Of a stretch of DNA of 38,903 nt, positions 31,228 to 38,852 are shown in pieces; the first letter of the stretch is position 1, and the number at the start of each line of letters is the position of its first letter. Under the pieces are notes generated by a model. The model did no database searches and was not told where the DNA came from. It worked only from the letters and a program-made list of their open reading frames with translations. Where the stretch lies: assembly GCA_910578735.1 (NCBI GenBank), contig CAJTSQ010000019.1, positions 3,858 to 42,760 of the forward strand, in the 5' to 3' direction. The stretch comes from an uncultured Oscillospiraceae bacterium. Lineage in GTDB: Bacteria > Bacillota > Clostridia > Oscillospirales > Oscillospiraceae. A program made the translations under genes and the position numbers.

Positions 31228-32550
31228 ATGTCAGACTATTTCAGAACACCGCTGGACACAGACAGCCCGGAGTTTCAAGGCAGCGTCCTGCGGGGCATCC
31301 TGGGGAGCATCGTTGGAATGGCCGTCTGCGTGCTGGTACTGCTGCTGTGCTGGCTGGTGGACTTTAACAGCCTTATGATCCTGCTCCAGTTGCTTGTGGG
31401 AGCGGTGATTGGATGGTTCTACCGCCTGTTTCGTGGCCGCCGCTCCAAGCCCGCCGCTTATGCCACTGTGGGCGTCTGCACCATGCTGACCTGCCTGCTC
31501 TGGATGCCGGTGCTGGTGGCAGTCCGTTTGAGCTACGAGATCCCACTTTCCAGATTGGCGCAAATGCCGGTGGAAGCCTGGGCCGAGCTGTGGAGCCGGT
31601 TCGGGAAGCTGCCGCTGCTTTTTGCCGGACTGGGGCTGATTGGACTTTTTTTCAGCCGGGGACGGCTGCTGGCCTATGTGGATTGGCGGAAGGGGCCGTG
31701 GTACATAGCCGGGTTCAACGCCGGCGGCGCGACCTACAATATGCTCCCGGAAAAGCTCCCGGACAACAGGCCGCCGGAACGCTTCGCGGTGTCCAGCCGG
31801 TTCACCCCGGGAGAGCGAATCGTGGTAGAGGGCGATACCCTGCGGTGGACCAGGCCCATCCGGAGAGACCGGGTTTTTGCCCGCCGGGACATTGCGGGTG
31901 TGGTGCTGGGGCCTTCCGGCGGCAGCAATGTCATCTTCGATCAAAACTGCCAGGTGCTGGCGAAATTCGCGGGGAGCATGGAGAACGCCGATCTGCTGCT
32001 CCGTTGGCTGATGGAGCAGAACATTCCCATTCATAACGCCCCAGACAAATGGTGCGTTCTGCCAGAAAAGGAATCTGTCGTCAAGGAGCCATCTGCATCC
32101 AGGGAGATATCCGATACGCAGCAGCGATTTACACTTCGGTTAAACAAATCTACCCGGCGGGGATTTACTGGAATCGGTGTGTTTTTACTATTGTTCGGCA
32201 TCGCCTTTGCTGCTGTTTTGGTGTGGTGGGTCCAATATGACCCGATGACTCCAGCGGAGCTCGCCGTCCTGGTGGCGCTCGACCTGATTTTGCTGGTACT
32301 CAGCGTTATCTTCCTGCGCATGGGCAAGGTGTGCCGGGTGGAGGTGGACGGCGAAAGAATCCGGGCCTATTCCCGGTTCGGAGTGCCCGCGGAGTTTTCG
32401 GTGCGGGATGTGGCCGACGTCTCCGGAAGCATCGGCTGGATTGTGCTGTACGACAGGGAGTGGAAGACACTGGCAAAGCTGGACCCTGGCCTGGAGCATC
32501 TGGAACTGCTGGAACACTATCTTGCGTCTTATGGGGTGAGGATGTCATGA
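31228..32550 (+). CDS. Membrane protein with two similar C-terminal domains
   Basis: 440 residues. Four membrane helices lie in the first 150 residues, followed by a soluble domain (about 190-275) with VVEGDTLRWTRPIRRDRVFA and CQVLAKFAGSMENADLLLRWL. Two more helices (about 312-365) precede a second soluble domain with EVDGERIRAYSRFGVPAEF and WKTLAKLDPGLEHLELLEHYL. The two soluble parts line up as an internal duplication and resemble bacterial PH-like domains. AAAAGGAG precedes ATG 31228. The family is not recognised. Confidence 0.8.
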   Translation: MSDYFRTPLDTDSPEFQGSVLRGILGSIVGMAVCVLVLLLCWLVDFNSLMILLQLLVGAVIGWFYRLFRGRRSKPAAYATVGVCTMLTCLLWMPVLVAVRLSYEIPLSRLAQMPVEAWAELWSRFGKLPLLFAGLGLIGLFFSRGRLLAYVDWRKGPWYIAGFNAGGATYNMLPEKLPDNRPPERFAVSSRFTPGERIVVEGDTLRWTRPIRRDRVFARRDIAGVVLGPSGGSNVIFDQNCQVLAKFAGSMENADLLLRWLMEQNIPIHNAPDKWCVLPEKESVVKEPSASREISDTQQRFTLRLNKSTRRGFTGIGVFLLLFGIAFAAVLVWWVQYDPMTPAELAVLVALDLILLVLSVIFLRMGKVCRVEVDGERIRAYSRFGVPAEFSVRDVADVSGSIGWIVLYDREWKTLAKLDPGLEHLELLEHYLASYGVRMS

Positions 32551-32676
32551 TAATACAGCTATTGGAAGATTGCGGCATATGAACAACGACAAAGTATTTC
32601 AGGCAGAAAAAGCGTCCTCAGCCAGCGGAGAAGCAGTCCCATATGCTGGATAAACCAGGTTAGGAGGCAAACACCC

Positions 32677-33990
32677 GTGAAAATGCCCTGGAGCCGGGAG
32701 GCCGTCCGCATCCTCCCCGCAAACATTGATTTGACTGGACAGCCCTGGTGCCGGGAGGCTCTGCTGCTCCACGTCCGCGGAACCGGCGTACTGCGCTGGG
32801 AGAGAAGACTCCTGCCGGCGAATGCGGACCCCTACGAAACCCCTCTCTGCCTTACCCTCCGGGGGGCGCCTCTGCTGTCCTGGCTCGCTGCGGTGTGCGA
32901 GACCAGTGAAAGCTGGCTCTGTACCGGCTGGGGCCTGGACACAGCGGAGTGCCCGGAGCTGGACGCCCTGCGGGAAATCCTCAACGGCGGCTTTGCCCGG
33001 CTGGAGGATGCTGTCCCTTCCCTGTCGCCCCTGCTGGAGCTGCTGCCGAAGGGGGTCTATGTGCTGGCGGAGAGCGACGTCTATCCTGCTGACGGCTGCG
33101 GGCAATTTTTCTGGAACGTGTCCGACTGCCTGGAGCCCAGCCCCGCCACCGGCCTCGTTTGTCTTGCTGACGATGACTACGATTACAAGTATGAACGCAT
33201 TCCGCCAAAGTTCCTCTATCCCTCCCAGCGGCGGTCGCAGCTGGATATGGGGCGGGTGGACTATTACAAAGAACGTCTCCAGCAAGACGGCCCTCCGCCC
33301 CACGGGCTCGCCGTCTATGTGACGGAGGGGATGTCCGTTCTGCTGGACGGACACCACAAAGCGGCGGCCGCCGCCCTGTTGGGCCGGACTCTGCCCTGCC
33401 TGACGGTGCTGCGGCTGGAGCATTACCAGCTGCGTCCGCTGGCGGAATCCAGAAGCTGGGAGAGGAAGGCCGCCTGCTTTGGCCCCTTTACAGTGCCTAT
33501 CGGGGATATGAACGGAATCGATCTGTCAAAAGAGCCTTGGAAGCTCATCGAAAACTCCGCTCCTCTGCCGGAGGGCCGTCTGGCGGATATAGAACTGCCG
33601 GAGGCGCTGCTGGCCGCCGGGAAGCGGTATCCCACCGCCGAGGGGTACGCCCTGGTGTCGGCGGCGAGGATCGGTTATCCCACAGACAGGGAGCTGGAAA
33701 CCTGGCTGGCAAACCCCGGCCTCTACCGGCCCCAGCTGCGCGGGGCGCTGGTGGTTCTGCGGGACCGGGGAGATTTTCGCTTAAAGGATACCGCCCTCCG
33801 GTGCGCCACTGTCGGGGATGCCCATTGCAGTCTGAAAGCGGAGGCGTTCCAGGTGCTGGCGGAGCTGAAGGGCGACCCGGATGTGGAAGCCTTTTTCATT
33901 AACTACTTTGTGCGCCTGGAGGAGCCTCCCGGCATTCACGGCAGCGCCCAGAATGATCTGACGCAGATTGCCCACAGCTTTTGGGATTGA
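32677..33990 (+). CDS. ParB-like domain protein, function unknown
   Basis: 437 residues from GTG 32677, with AGGAGG 9 nt upstream; an ATG two codons later is too far. Around residues 180-250, YPSQRRSQLDMGRVDYYKERL and GMSVLLDGHHKAAAAALLG look like the ParB/Srx-type domain (DGHHKAAAA corresponds to the conserved DGHHR-AA). The N-terminal 180 residues and the C-terminal 150 are unassigned; the latter may be helical repeats. No membrane segment. It may be a host-encoded orphan rather than a partition protein. Confidence 0.7.
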   Translation: MKMPWSREAVRILPANIDLTGQPWCREALLLHVRGTGVLRWERRLLPANADPYETPLCLTLRGAPLLSWLAAVCETSESWLCTGWGLDTAECPELDALREILNGGFARLEDAVPSLSPLLELLPKGVYVLAESDVYPADGCGQFFWNVSDCLEPSPATGLVCLADDDYDYKYERIPPKFLYPSQRRSQLDMGRVDYYKERLQQDGPPPHGLAVYVTEGMSVLLDGHHKAAAAALLGRTLPCLTVLRLEHYQLRPLAESRSWERKAACFGPFTVPIGDMNGIDLSKEPWKLIENSAPLPEGRLADIELPEALLAAGKRYPTAEGYALVSAARIGYPTDRELETWLANPGLYRPQLRGALVVLRDRGDFRLKDTALRCATVGDAHCSLKAEAFQVLAELKGDPDVEAFFINYFVRLEEPPGIHGSAQNDLTQIAHSFWD

Positions 33991-34054
33991 AGGCGTTACT
34001 ACAATTCCATGTTTTCCATTGGAGTGATTATAAAATCACAGTTGAGGCAGATAT

Positions 34055-34708
34055 ATGAATCACATTGAGGTAAACCCAATAAAAACCTGCTACGACTATC
34101 CAGAGCACTATTGGGTTATTGATGGCACTCCCATCACATTCCTTCTGGAGCGTCACAGGCCAAGCGGATATAGTTCTTTACTTGGTCTGATGCCTGCGTG
34201 GAATGGGGAATTGCTATTGCAGTGGGAAAATGATTTTGTGTGGGAAATGGTGGACAGTCAGGAGGAGTTGAATGTGCCTATCCTCGTTTGTGAGGACGAC
34301 CAGGATTTATCCTGTATTGTTATTGTTGCGCATATCCGCAAGGAAAACACTGTGGTTCACTGGGACAGAATCGGTGTGCTTGACCATTCAAATTTTGTCC
34401 TTCAGGAGTACAATCAAAGCGGCATTCTTTGCGTGGAGGCTTACACCGATCAGGATTGGGAACTGTATGGTTCCAACATCGCATTAGAGCAGTATGGAAG
34501 TCCAGAATACTGGGAATGGGTAAACAATAATTGTTATGAAGAACACATCCGAAGATTGCGAAATTACATGAAACCATATATGCAGGAAGAAACAAATATT
34601 GAATGGTTATGGTCCTGTAACTGGACTTTTACGGCAGACAATTATGCGGCGGTAGTAGAGCATTATCGGAACTTGCGCCGGGCGGACTGCCCCTGTTGGA
34701 GTAAATAA
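34055..34708 (+). CDS. Hypothetical protein, AT-richer than surroundings
   Basis: 217 residues. ATG 34055 follows TTGAGG. The protein is acidic, rich in Trp and Tyr, without signal peptide or membrane segment, with YDYPEHYWVIDGTPITFLLE, VLDHSNFVLQEYN and IEWLWSCNWTFTADNYAAVV. Base composition and codon use are clearly less GC-rich than in the housekeeping genes, pointing to recent acquisition. Size and composition recall immunity proteins of contact toxin systems, but no toxin gene is seen nearby. Family not recognised. Confidence 0.72.
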   Translation: MNHIEVNPIKTCYDYPEHYWVIDGTPITFLLERHRPSGYSSLLGLMPAWNGELLLQWENDFVWEMVDSQEELNVPILVCEDDQDLSCIVIVAHIRKENTVVHWDRIGVLDHSNFVLQEYNQSGILCVEAYTDQDWELYGSNIALEQYGSPEYWEWVNNNCYEEHIRRLRNYMKPYMQEETNIEWLWSCNWTFTADNYAAVVEHYRNLRRADCPCWSK

Positions 34709-34784
34709 AAGGGAGTTTTATTGGACACCTCCTGCTGTAAGCTGGAAGCACAATGCGAGACACCGTGCAAAAGGAGGATTTTGT

Positions 34785-35603
34785 ATGAAGCGGAAAATTG
34801 GTTTTTGGAATGAGATTCAAGGAAATGCTGACAATATCACCCGCCCGAAGGATGAGACTCCACTCGCTGCACCGAAAAAGTCCCTGGTGCAGGTCTATTT
34901 CCCCAAGCGAGGAAGGAACCTATCCTATTACAACGACCAGTTTGATCTCCATGTGGGAGATACCGTCTATGTGGACGGCAAGCTGGAGGGTCTGCGGGGG
35001 CGTGTGACCGCTGTAAACTACAGTTTCAAGATCAAGCTCTCCGATTATAAGCGGGTGATCGCTGTGGCGGATACCCACATCTCTGGAGAACTCCGCATGG
35101 CCGGCTCCCACCTGGTATCCTTTGACCCTCAGACGATTCCCTATGAGAAAATCATCACCTGGTTCAAGGCCCCGGACAAGGAGGATGATGTCTATGAGTC
35201 CGGCAGTGATGACAGCAGCTTTCGGCTGGATGACCTCAGCGGAATGAAGGTCACCAGCGCCATTGCGGAGCATGGGCATGACTACTATACAGAGAACCGG
35301 GTGGTCTATCTCTGTATTGACCGTGGTCATGGACGGGGCATCGTGGAAGGAACTTCCCCTTATGAGATCGAGTTTGATTATGGCGGCGGCGAAATCAAAA
35401 ATCTCACTTGCAGCTGCTATTGCAGCTATCCCTGCAAGCACACCTTTGCCGCCATGCTCCAGCTGCGGGAGACGCTGAAGCTGCTGGAAGAACAGGACAG
35501 CTTCGATTGGAATGAGGGCGGTTACGCTGCGGCGATCAGTCAAAGTGCCTTTTTCTCTTTTGCCGTGGATGGAAAAACGACCGGCAGTTTCGTGTTTCCA
35601 TAG
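34785..35603 (+). CDS. SWIM zinc-finger protein
   Basis: 272 residues. AAAGGAGG lies 7 nt before ATG 34785. The N-terminal part has QVYFPKRGRNLSYYNDQFD and GDTVYVDGKLEGLRGRVTAV, an SH3-like barrel. Near residue 205 is EIKNLTCSCYCSYPCKH, a SWIM zinc finger (CxC, then C-x-H), a DNA- or protein-binding module. It is shorter than the SWIM-helicase proteins, so this is a stand-alone form. The next gene is convergent. Function unknown. Confidence 0.85.
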   Translation: MKRKIGFWNEIQGNADNITRPKDETPLAAPKKSLVQVYFPKRGRNLSYYNDQFDLHVGDTVYVDGKLEGLRGRVTAVNYSFKIKLSDYKRVIAVADTHISGELRMAGSHLVSFDPQTIPYEKIITWFKAPDKEDDVYESGSDDSSFRLDDLSGMKVTSAIAEHGHDYYTENRVVYLCIDRGHGRGIVEGTSPYEIEFDYGGGEIKNLTCSCYCSYPCKHTFAAMLQLRETLKLLEEQDSFDWNEGGYAAAISQSAFFSFAVDGKTTGSFVFP

Positions 35604-35652
35604 TCTCACGCGGCATATGTTCGCGTACATCCAGCCAAGAAAATTTTATAAT

Positions 35653-35690
35653 AAGACAGATCAACCCTTGGCGGTCTGTCTTGTCCTATA
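35653..35690 (+). terminator. Possible terminator after the SWIM gene
   Basis: AAGACAGA (35653-35660) pairs with TCTGTCTT (35675-35682), followed by GTCCTATAATG. The T-run is weak. Confidence 0.4.
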
Positions 35691-35691
35691 A

Positions 35692-35740
35692 TGGACCTGA
35701 AGGGGATCGAACCCTCGAACATCACGGATGCGAAAAGATT
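35692..35740 (-). other. Fragment resembling a tRNA 3' end (T-arm and acceptor)
   Basis: On the - strand GAGGG TTCGATC CCCTT forms a T-arm with the canonical TTCGATC loop, then CAGGTCC and A would be the 3' acceptor strand and discriminator. No matching GGACCTG 5' strand or anticodon arm lies upstream, so no complete tRNA is encoded. tRNA 3' ends are usual integration sites, so this may be a left-over att site. Confidence 0.55.
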
Positions 35741-35835
35741 CAGAAAACTTTTTTGCCTTGTTTCTGCTCCTTAGATAAGGACAGAAGATCGAAACACAAG
35801 GCACAGTACAGGATGTTGAAATCGTGTATGGGCAA

Positions 35836-36729
35836 TCAGTTTGCTGAGGAGTACTCAAAGCTGGCATTGGGGTCCGTATGCTGAAACAGGAGGCTGTCCC
35901 CATGCCAGAAGTGGTAGCGCACCTCCGCACAGAGACTCTCGTGAATGGTGCGCTCCATGCGGCCCTCTACCGGGGCCCGGAGGGCCTGCCGCCGCTCGTT
36001 CAGCAATTCGACTTCCAGGTGGTACTTTCCCTGGCGGATAACCGCGCCAGTGGAGGACCACGCCTCGATTTTGACGCCCCGATAGGTGGCCAGGCGGTAT
36101 TCCCGGCCACGGTATAAAACAGAGCAGATACAGCCGGTGAAGCCGCCCACAGGCAGGGGAATTGTTGCAATTGCAAGCATTAGACTGCCGTGCTCCGGGC
36201 CGTCCCAGACGCACTGTGTCCAGAGGTATTTGGTGGGAAAAGAGCGCCCCCGGTCTGTTTCGATGTATCCGATCCCGTCGGAGAAATCCAAATGCTCACC
36301 ATTCAGTTCCAGTGCGCCGCTCAGAGAATGCCCCATGCTGATGATGCCGTGGGCGCACTGCATCCCTGCGAAAAATCGAAACGGCCCCATAATGTCAGAC
36401 CGCAGAGCGGTAAAAGGACCATAGCGCAGTGAGCCGCAGAGGGAAAGATTGTCCTGTTCGATATGGAGGTCGATCCCCTGACTGCCAAAGCTGGACTGTC
36501 CGATCTGTACCTGAAAAGGCCGCCGGGAGACTTGCAGCTGTGCCTCCGGGTATTCCAGCCACCACGTCTGATCCTTTGAAATGACCTGGAGGGAGGCGGT
36601 GCGGCGTCCTTCTTTGTCAACATGAAACGCGGGAATCAGCGCCAGTGTCTGCCCCTGCGGGTTCTGGTGCTTGAAGTACCAGCCCTCAAAATAGGGGCCC
36701 GTCCTGTTTGTGCTGTGGAAAAATCCCAT
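35836..36729 (-). CDS. Tocopherol-cyclase-like protein
   Basis: 297 residues. GPYFEGWYFKHQNPQG at the N-terminus is the FEGWYFK signature of the tocopherol cyclase family. ALIPAFHVD, WWLEYPEAQL, MGHSLSGALELNG, DFSDGIGYIETDRGRSFP and YLWTQCVWDG follow. In plants this fold cyclises tocopherol precursors; bacterial members in Firmicutes have no known function, and an anaerobe should not make tocopherol. Start ATG 36729 has GGGGTGA 6 nt upstream, lying inside a hairpin. It follows yaaA by 75 bp in the same direction. Confidence 0.85.
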   Translation of the reverse strand: MGFFHSTNRTGPYFEGWYFKHQNPQGQTLALIPAFHVDKEGRRTASLQVISKDQTWWLEYPEAQLQVSRRPFQVQIGQSSFGSQGIDLHIEQDNLSLCGSLRYGPFTALRSDIMGPFRFFAGMQCAHGIISMGHSLSGALELNGEHLDFSDGIGYIETDRGRSFPTKYLWTQCVWDGPEHGSLMLAIATIPLPVGGFTGCICSVLYRGREYRLATYRGVKIEAWSSTGAVIRQGKYHLEVELLNERRQALRAPVEGRMERTIHESLCAEVRYHFWHGDSLLFQHTDPNASFEYSSAN

Positions 36730-36738
36730 GATTCATCA

Positions 36739-36768
36739 CCCCAGATTCAGTTTTCCCTGAATCCGGGG
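36739..36768 (-). promoter_or_regulatory. Hairpin masking the ribosome binding site of the cyclase-like gene
   Basis: CCCCAGATTCAG (36739-36750) pairs with CTGAATCCGGGG (36757-36768) apart from one mismatch. On the - strand transcript the last arm ends in GGGG of the GGGGTGA ribosome binding site, so translation start would be blocked when it folds. On the + strand a TTTT follows, so it can also act as a terminator in that direction. Confidence 0.5.
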
Positions 36769-36804
36769 ATTTTATAGGAGAATGTTTCCGGTTGAGGAAG
36801 CGAC

Positions 36805-37563
36805 TCAATCCTTGGAGGACTGTATCCAGAGATAAGCGGTGTGATTCCCCACCGATGTGGAGCGGCAGAATCGATAGCCCAACTGGTCAAAAGCCTGGAG
36901 ATCCTCCGGGCTTTTGATCTGATTCTCCGCCAGCCAGCGCACCATCTGCCCGCGGGCCATTTTGCATTTGGTACCCTTTTCGATGACCTTGCCGTCTTTC
37001 GATTCTCCGAAGACGCAGGTGATAAACTGCATCGTTTTAGGCAGGTGAGTCTCCACCGCCTTGCTGTACTCCTTGGAGGCCAGATTCAGCACCACGTCTG
37101 TCTCCGAGGCCAGTTGGTGAGCCAGACGGTCCCCCCAGAACTGATACAGGTCCCGGCAGCCGTCCACCGCCAGCTTTGCCTGCATTTCCAGCCGGTAGGG
37201 GGTCACGCCGTCGAAGGGCCGCAGCAGACCGTAGAAGCCAGAGAGGATGCGCAGGTGCTCCCGGAGGTAGTCCAGGTGAGTCGTCTCCATCACGCTGGGG
37301 GCCATGTAGCGGTACTGAATGCCCTCGTAGGAAAGAATGGCGGGGGTGAGATTACGGTGCAGGTCCATCTGTGCCAGCCGCTCTATGTTCAGTTTGGCGA
37401 TGGCGTCGTTGCACTTCCAGAGGGCCTGCAAGTCCTGGGGGGACATGCTCTGGAGGGCGGTTTTCAGCCGCTCTGTCTGTTCCAGAAATTGGGGCAGGCT
37501 GTCCATGGCAAAGCTGTCCGTGTCCACCACCATTCTCTTCGCCGGGGCGATGATGATGCGCAT
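36805..37563 (-). CDS. yaaA: Peroxide stress protein YaaA
   Basis: 252 residues of the YaaA/DUF328 family. In E. coli YaaA is induced by OxyR and limits free iron during peroxide stress; family members bind DNA. MRIIIAPAKRM at the start, PAILSYEGIQYR, LRILSGFYGLLRPFDGVTPYRLEM, NLASKEYSKAV and KMARGQMVRWL are the conserved segments. ATG 37563 is 4 nt after the stop of the HEAT-like gene, so the two are co-transcribed. Confidence 0.95.
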   Translation of the reverse strand: MRIIIAPAKRMVVDTDSFAMDSLPQFLEQTERLKTALQSMSPQDLQALWKCNDAIAKLNIERLAQMDLHRNLTPAILSYEGIQYRYMAPSVMETTHLDYLREHLRILSGFYGLLRPFDGVTPYRLEMQAKLAVDGCRDLYQFWGDRLAHQLASETDVVLNLASKEYSKAVETHLPKTMQFITCVFGESKDGKVIEKGTKCKMARGQMVRWLAENQIKSPEDLQAFDQLGYRFCRSTSVGNHTAYLWIQSSKD

Positions 37564-37566
37564 AGA

Positions 37567-38025
37567 TCAAGCCCCCTGATTTCCCAATATGCTGATTTTT
37601 TCCAGCGCCGCCACAATGTCCTTCAAAACCAGAGGCTGCATACTATCCGGGTAAGCGCTCAGGTCAGCCCGCTCCAATGCTGTCCGGATGCGGGGAATGA
37701 GTTCCGGTTTTGACTCCGAGATTTCCGGCAGCGCCGCCACGCACTGGCGGGCCGTGATAGGCTTTACGTCGGTGACGTGGAACAGAAATTTATCCAGCAG
37801 CGCGTCAAATTTACTCTCCCCGTCCCAACGGGCATTGGCCGCAAGGATGGAGATGGCCCGGTTACGGACCAGAGAGTTTTTGTGGGACAGGAGAGCGGCA
37901 AACTCATCAAAGTGAGAATACCAGGCATTGGAAGCTCTGCTTTCCTCTGTGATCTGCTGGGCAAGGGCATAGGCGGCCTTGGCGTCTTTGCCCGTCAGAC
38001 AGGCGATACAGGTGTCGAAATCCAT
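37567..38025 (-). CDS. HEAT-repeat-like protein
   Basis: 152 residues, all helical, with paired-helix units: LLSHKNSLVRNRAISILAAN, TDVKPITARQCVAALPEI and DSMQPLVLKDIVAALEKI. These are HEAT-like repeats. Similar proteins in this genus are often named SufBD protein, apparently without evidence. It starts 2 nt after the deformylase-like gene ends and ends 4 nt before yaaA, so it is part of a three-gene operon. Probably a protein-binding adapter; partner unknown. Confidence 0.78.
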   Translation of the reverse strand: MDFDTCIACLTGKDAKAAYALAQQITEESRASNAWYSHFDEFAALLSHKNSLVRNRAISILAANARWDGESKFDALLDKFLFHVTDVKPITARQCVAALPEISESKPELIPRIRTALERADLSAYPDSMQPLVLKDIVAALEKISILGNQGA

Positions 38026-38026
38026 A

Positions 38027-38437
38027 TCAGATCAGTACCCCCTCGCAGTGGTCGATCTCGTGCTGGATGATCTGGGCTGTCCAACCGGTAAAGGTCTTGA
38101 AGCGTGTTTGAAACTGCTCATTTTGGTACTGCACCTTGATGGACTGCCAGCGTTTGGCCTTCCGGGTGCCGGAGAGGGAGAGACAGCCCTCCTCCGCCTC
38201 GTAGGGACCAGACTTTTTGATGATCTCCGGGTTGAACATGACCATGTATGTGCCCTCATTGTCAAAGACGATAATTCGCTTGCAGACACCGATCATATTG
38301 GCCGCCATGCCCACACAGCCGTCCTTGTGGGCGGTCAGGGTGTCCAGCAGGTCCTGAGCGACAAGCAAGTCCTCCAAAGTGGCCGGTTCAGCCTTTTGGG
38401 AGAGGAATGTTTCGTCCCGCATAATCTCTCGTACCAC
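38027..38437 (-). CDS. Peptide deformylase-like protein, motif I atypical
   Basis: 136 residues from GTG 38437, with GGAGGTG 8 nt upstream. Peptide deformylases remove N-formyl from nascent proteins. Motif II EEGCLS and motif III QHEIDH supply the Cys and two His metal ligands and the catalytic Glu. Motif I reads GCVGMAANMIG, where canonical enzymes have G-x-G-L-A-A-P-Q: the oxyanion-stabilising Gln is Met here and the Pro is Asn. The C-terminal helix is also short. It may have reduced or different activity. First gene of the operon with the HEAT-like gene and yaaA. Confidence 0.85.
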   Translation of the reverse strand: MVREIMRDETFLSQKAEPATLEDLLVAQDLLDTLTAHKDGCVGMAANMIGVCKRIIVFDNEGTYMVMFNPEIIKKSGPYEAEEGCLSLSGTRKAKRWQSIKVQYQNEQFQTRFKTFTGWTAQIIQHEIDHCEGVLI

Positions 38438-38537
38438 GGCATTGCACCTCCATTGTACACTTCCCCCAGGGGAAAATTTGTGGTATACTCAATAAAATAG
38501 CACAAATGAGGGGAAAAGGCAAATTGGGGGCGGCGGA

Positions 38538-38824
38538 CTGACCACCGGCGAGACCAAGACGGGAAAGGGCGGCGCACCATCACCCTGCCGCCCAGCACGG
38601 CACAACTGCTGCGGGAGTGGCAGAAGCGCTCCTGCTCCCAGTGGATCTTCCCCAACCCACTGAGGCCGGAAAGTCCGGTCAGTCCCGGCAACGCCTACAA
38701 TCACATGAAGACTCTGCTGAAGAATGCCGGCCTGCTGCGCATCCGGTTTCACAATCTGTGCCACCCTTATGTCAAGCCCAAAACACATATTTTTTCTAAT
38801 ATGGTAAAAATCCCAGACCACTAA
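38538..38824 (+). pseudogene. Decayed tyrosine-type integrase fragment
   Basis: After a short LTTGETKTGKG-like part (38538-38570) and a frameshift near 38570, the frame reads RRTITLPPSTAQLLREW, SQWIFPNPLRPESP, NAYNHMKTLLKNAGLL and IRFHNLCHPYV. This is the C-terminal catalytic part of a phage or conjugative-element integrase. The usual HDLRHT is HNLCHP, so the catalytic Arg is lost, and the tail after it is unrelated, ending at TAA 38822. The N-terminal part is absent: sequence before 38538 is not integrase. A dead relic of a mobile element. Confidence 0.8.
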
Positions 38825-38852
38825 AGATATTTGCGGTCTGGGACTTCTATTT
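38811..38852 (+). terminator. Terminator after the integrase remnant
   Basis: TCCCAGACC (38811-38819) pairs with GGTCTGGGA (38835-38843), followed by CTTCTATTT. The last 50 bases of the window show nothing recognisable. Confidence 0.6.

Noticed and set aside
32578..32652. 24-codon frame starting MNNDKVFQAEK before the ParB-like gene
   Set aside because: No ribosome binding site and no recognisable family; could be a decayed start, but the evidence is too thin.
35692..35780. Complete tRNA gene on the - strand
   Set aside because: Only the T-arm and 3' acceptor strand are present; no 5' acceptor strand, D-arm or anticodon arm can be placed.
35661..35930. 89-codon - strand frame before the cyclase-like gene end
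   Set aside because: It overlaps the end of the cyclase-like gene and the tRNA-like fragment, and has no ribosome binding site or conserved motif.
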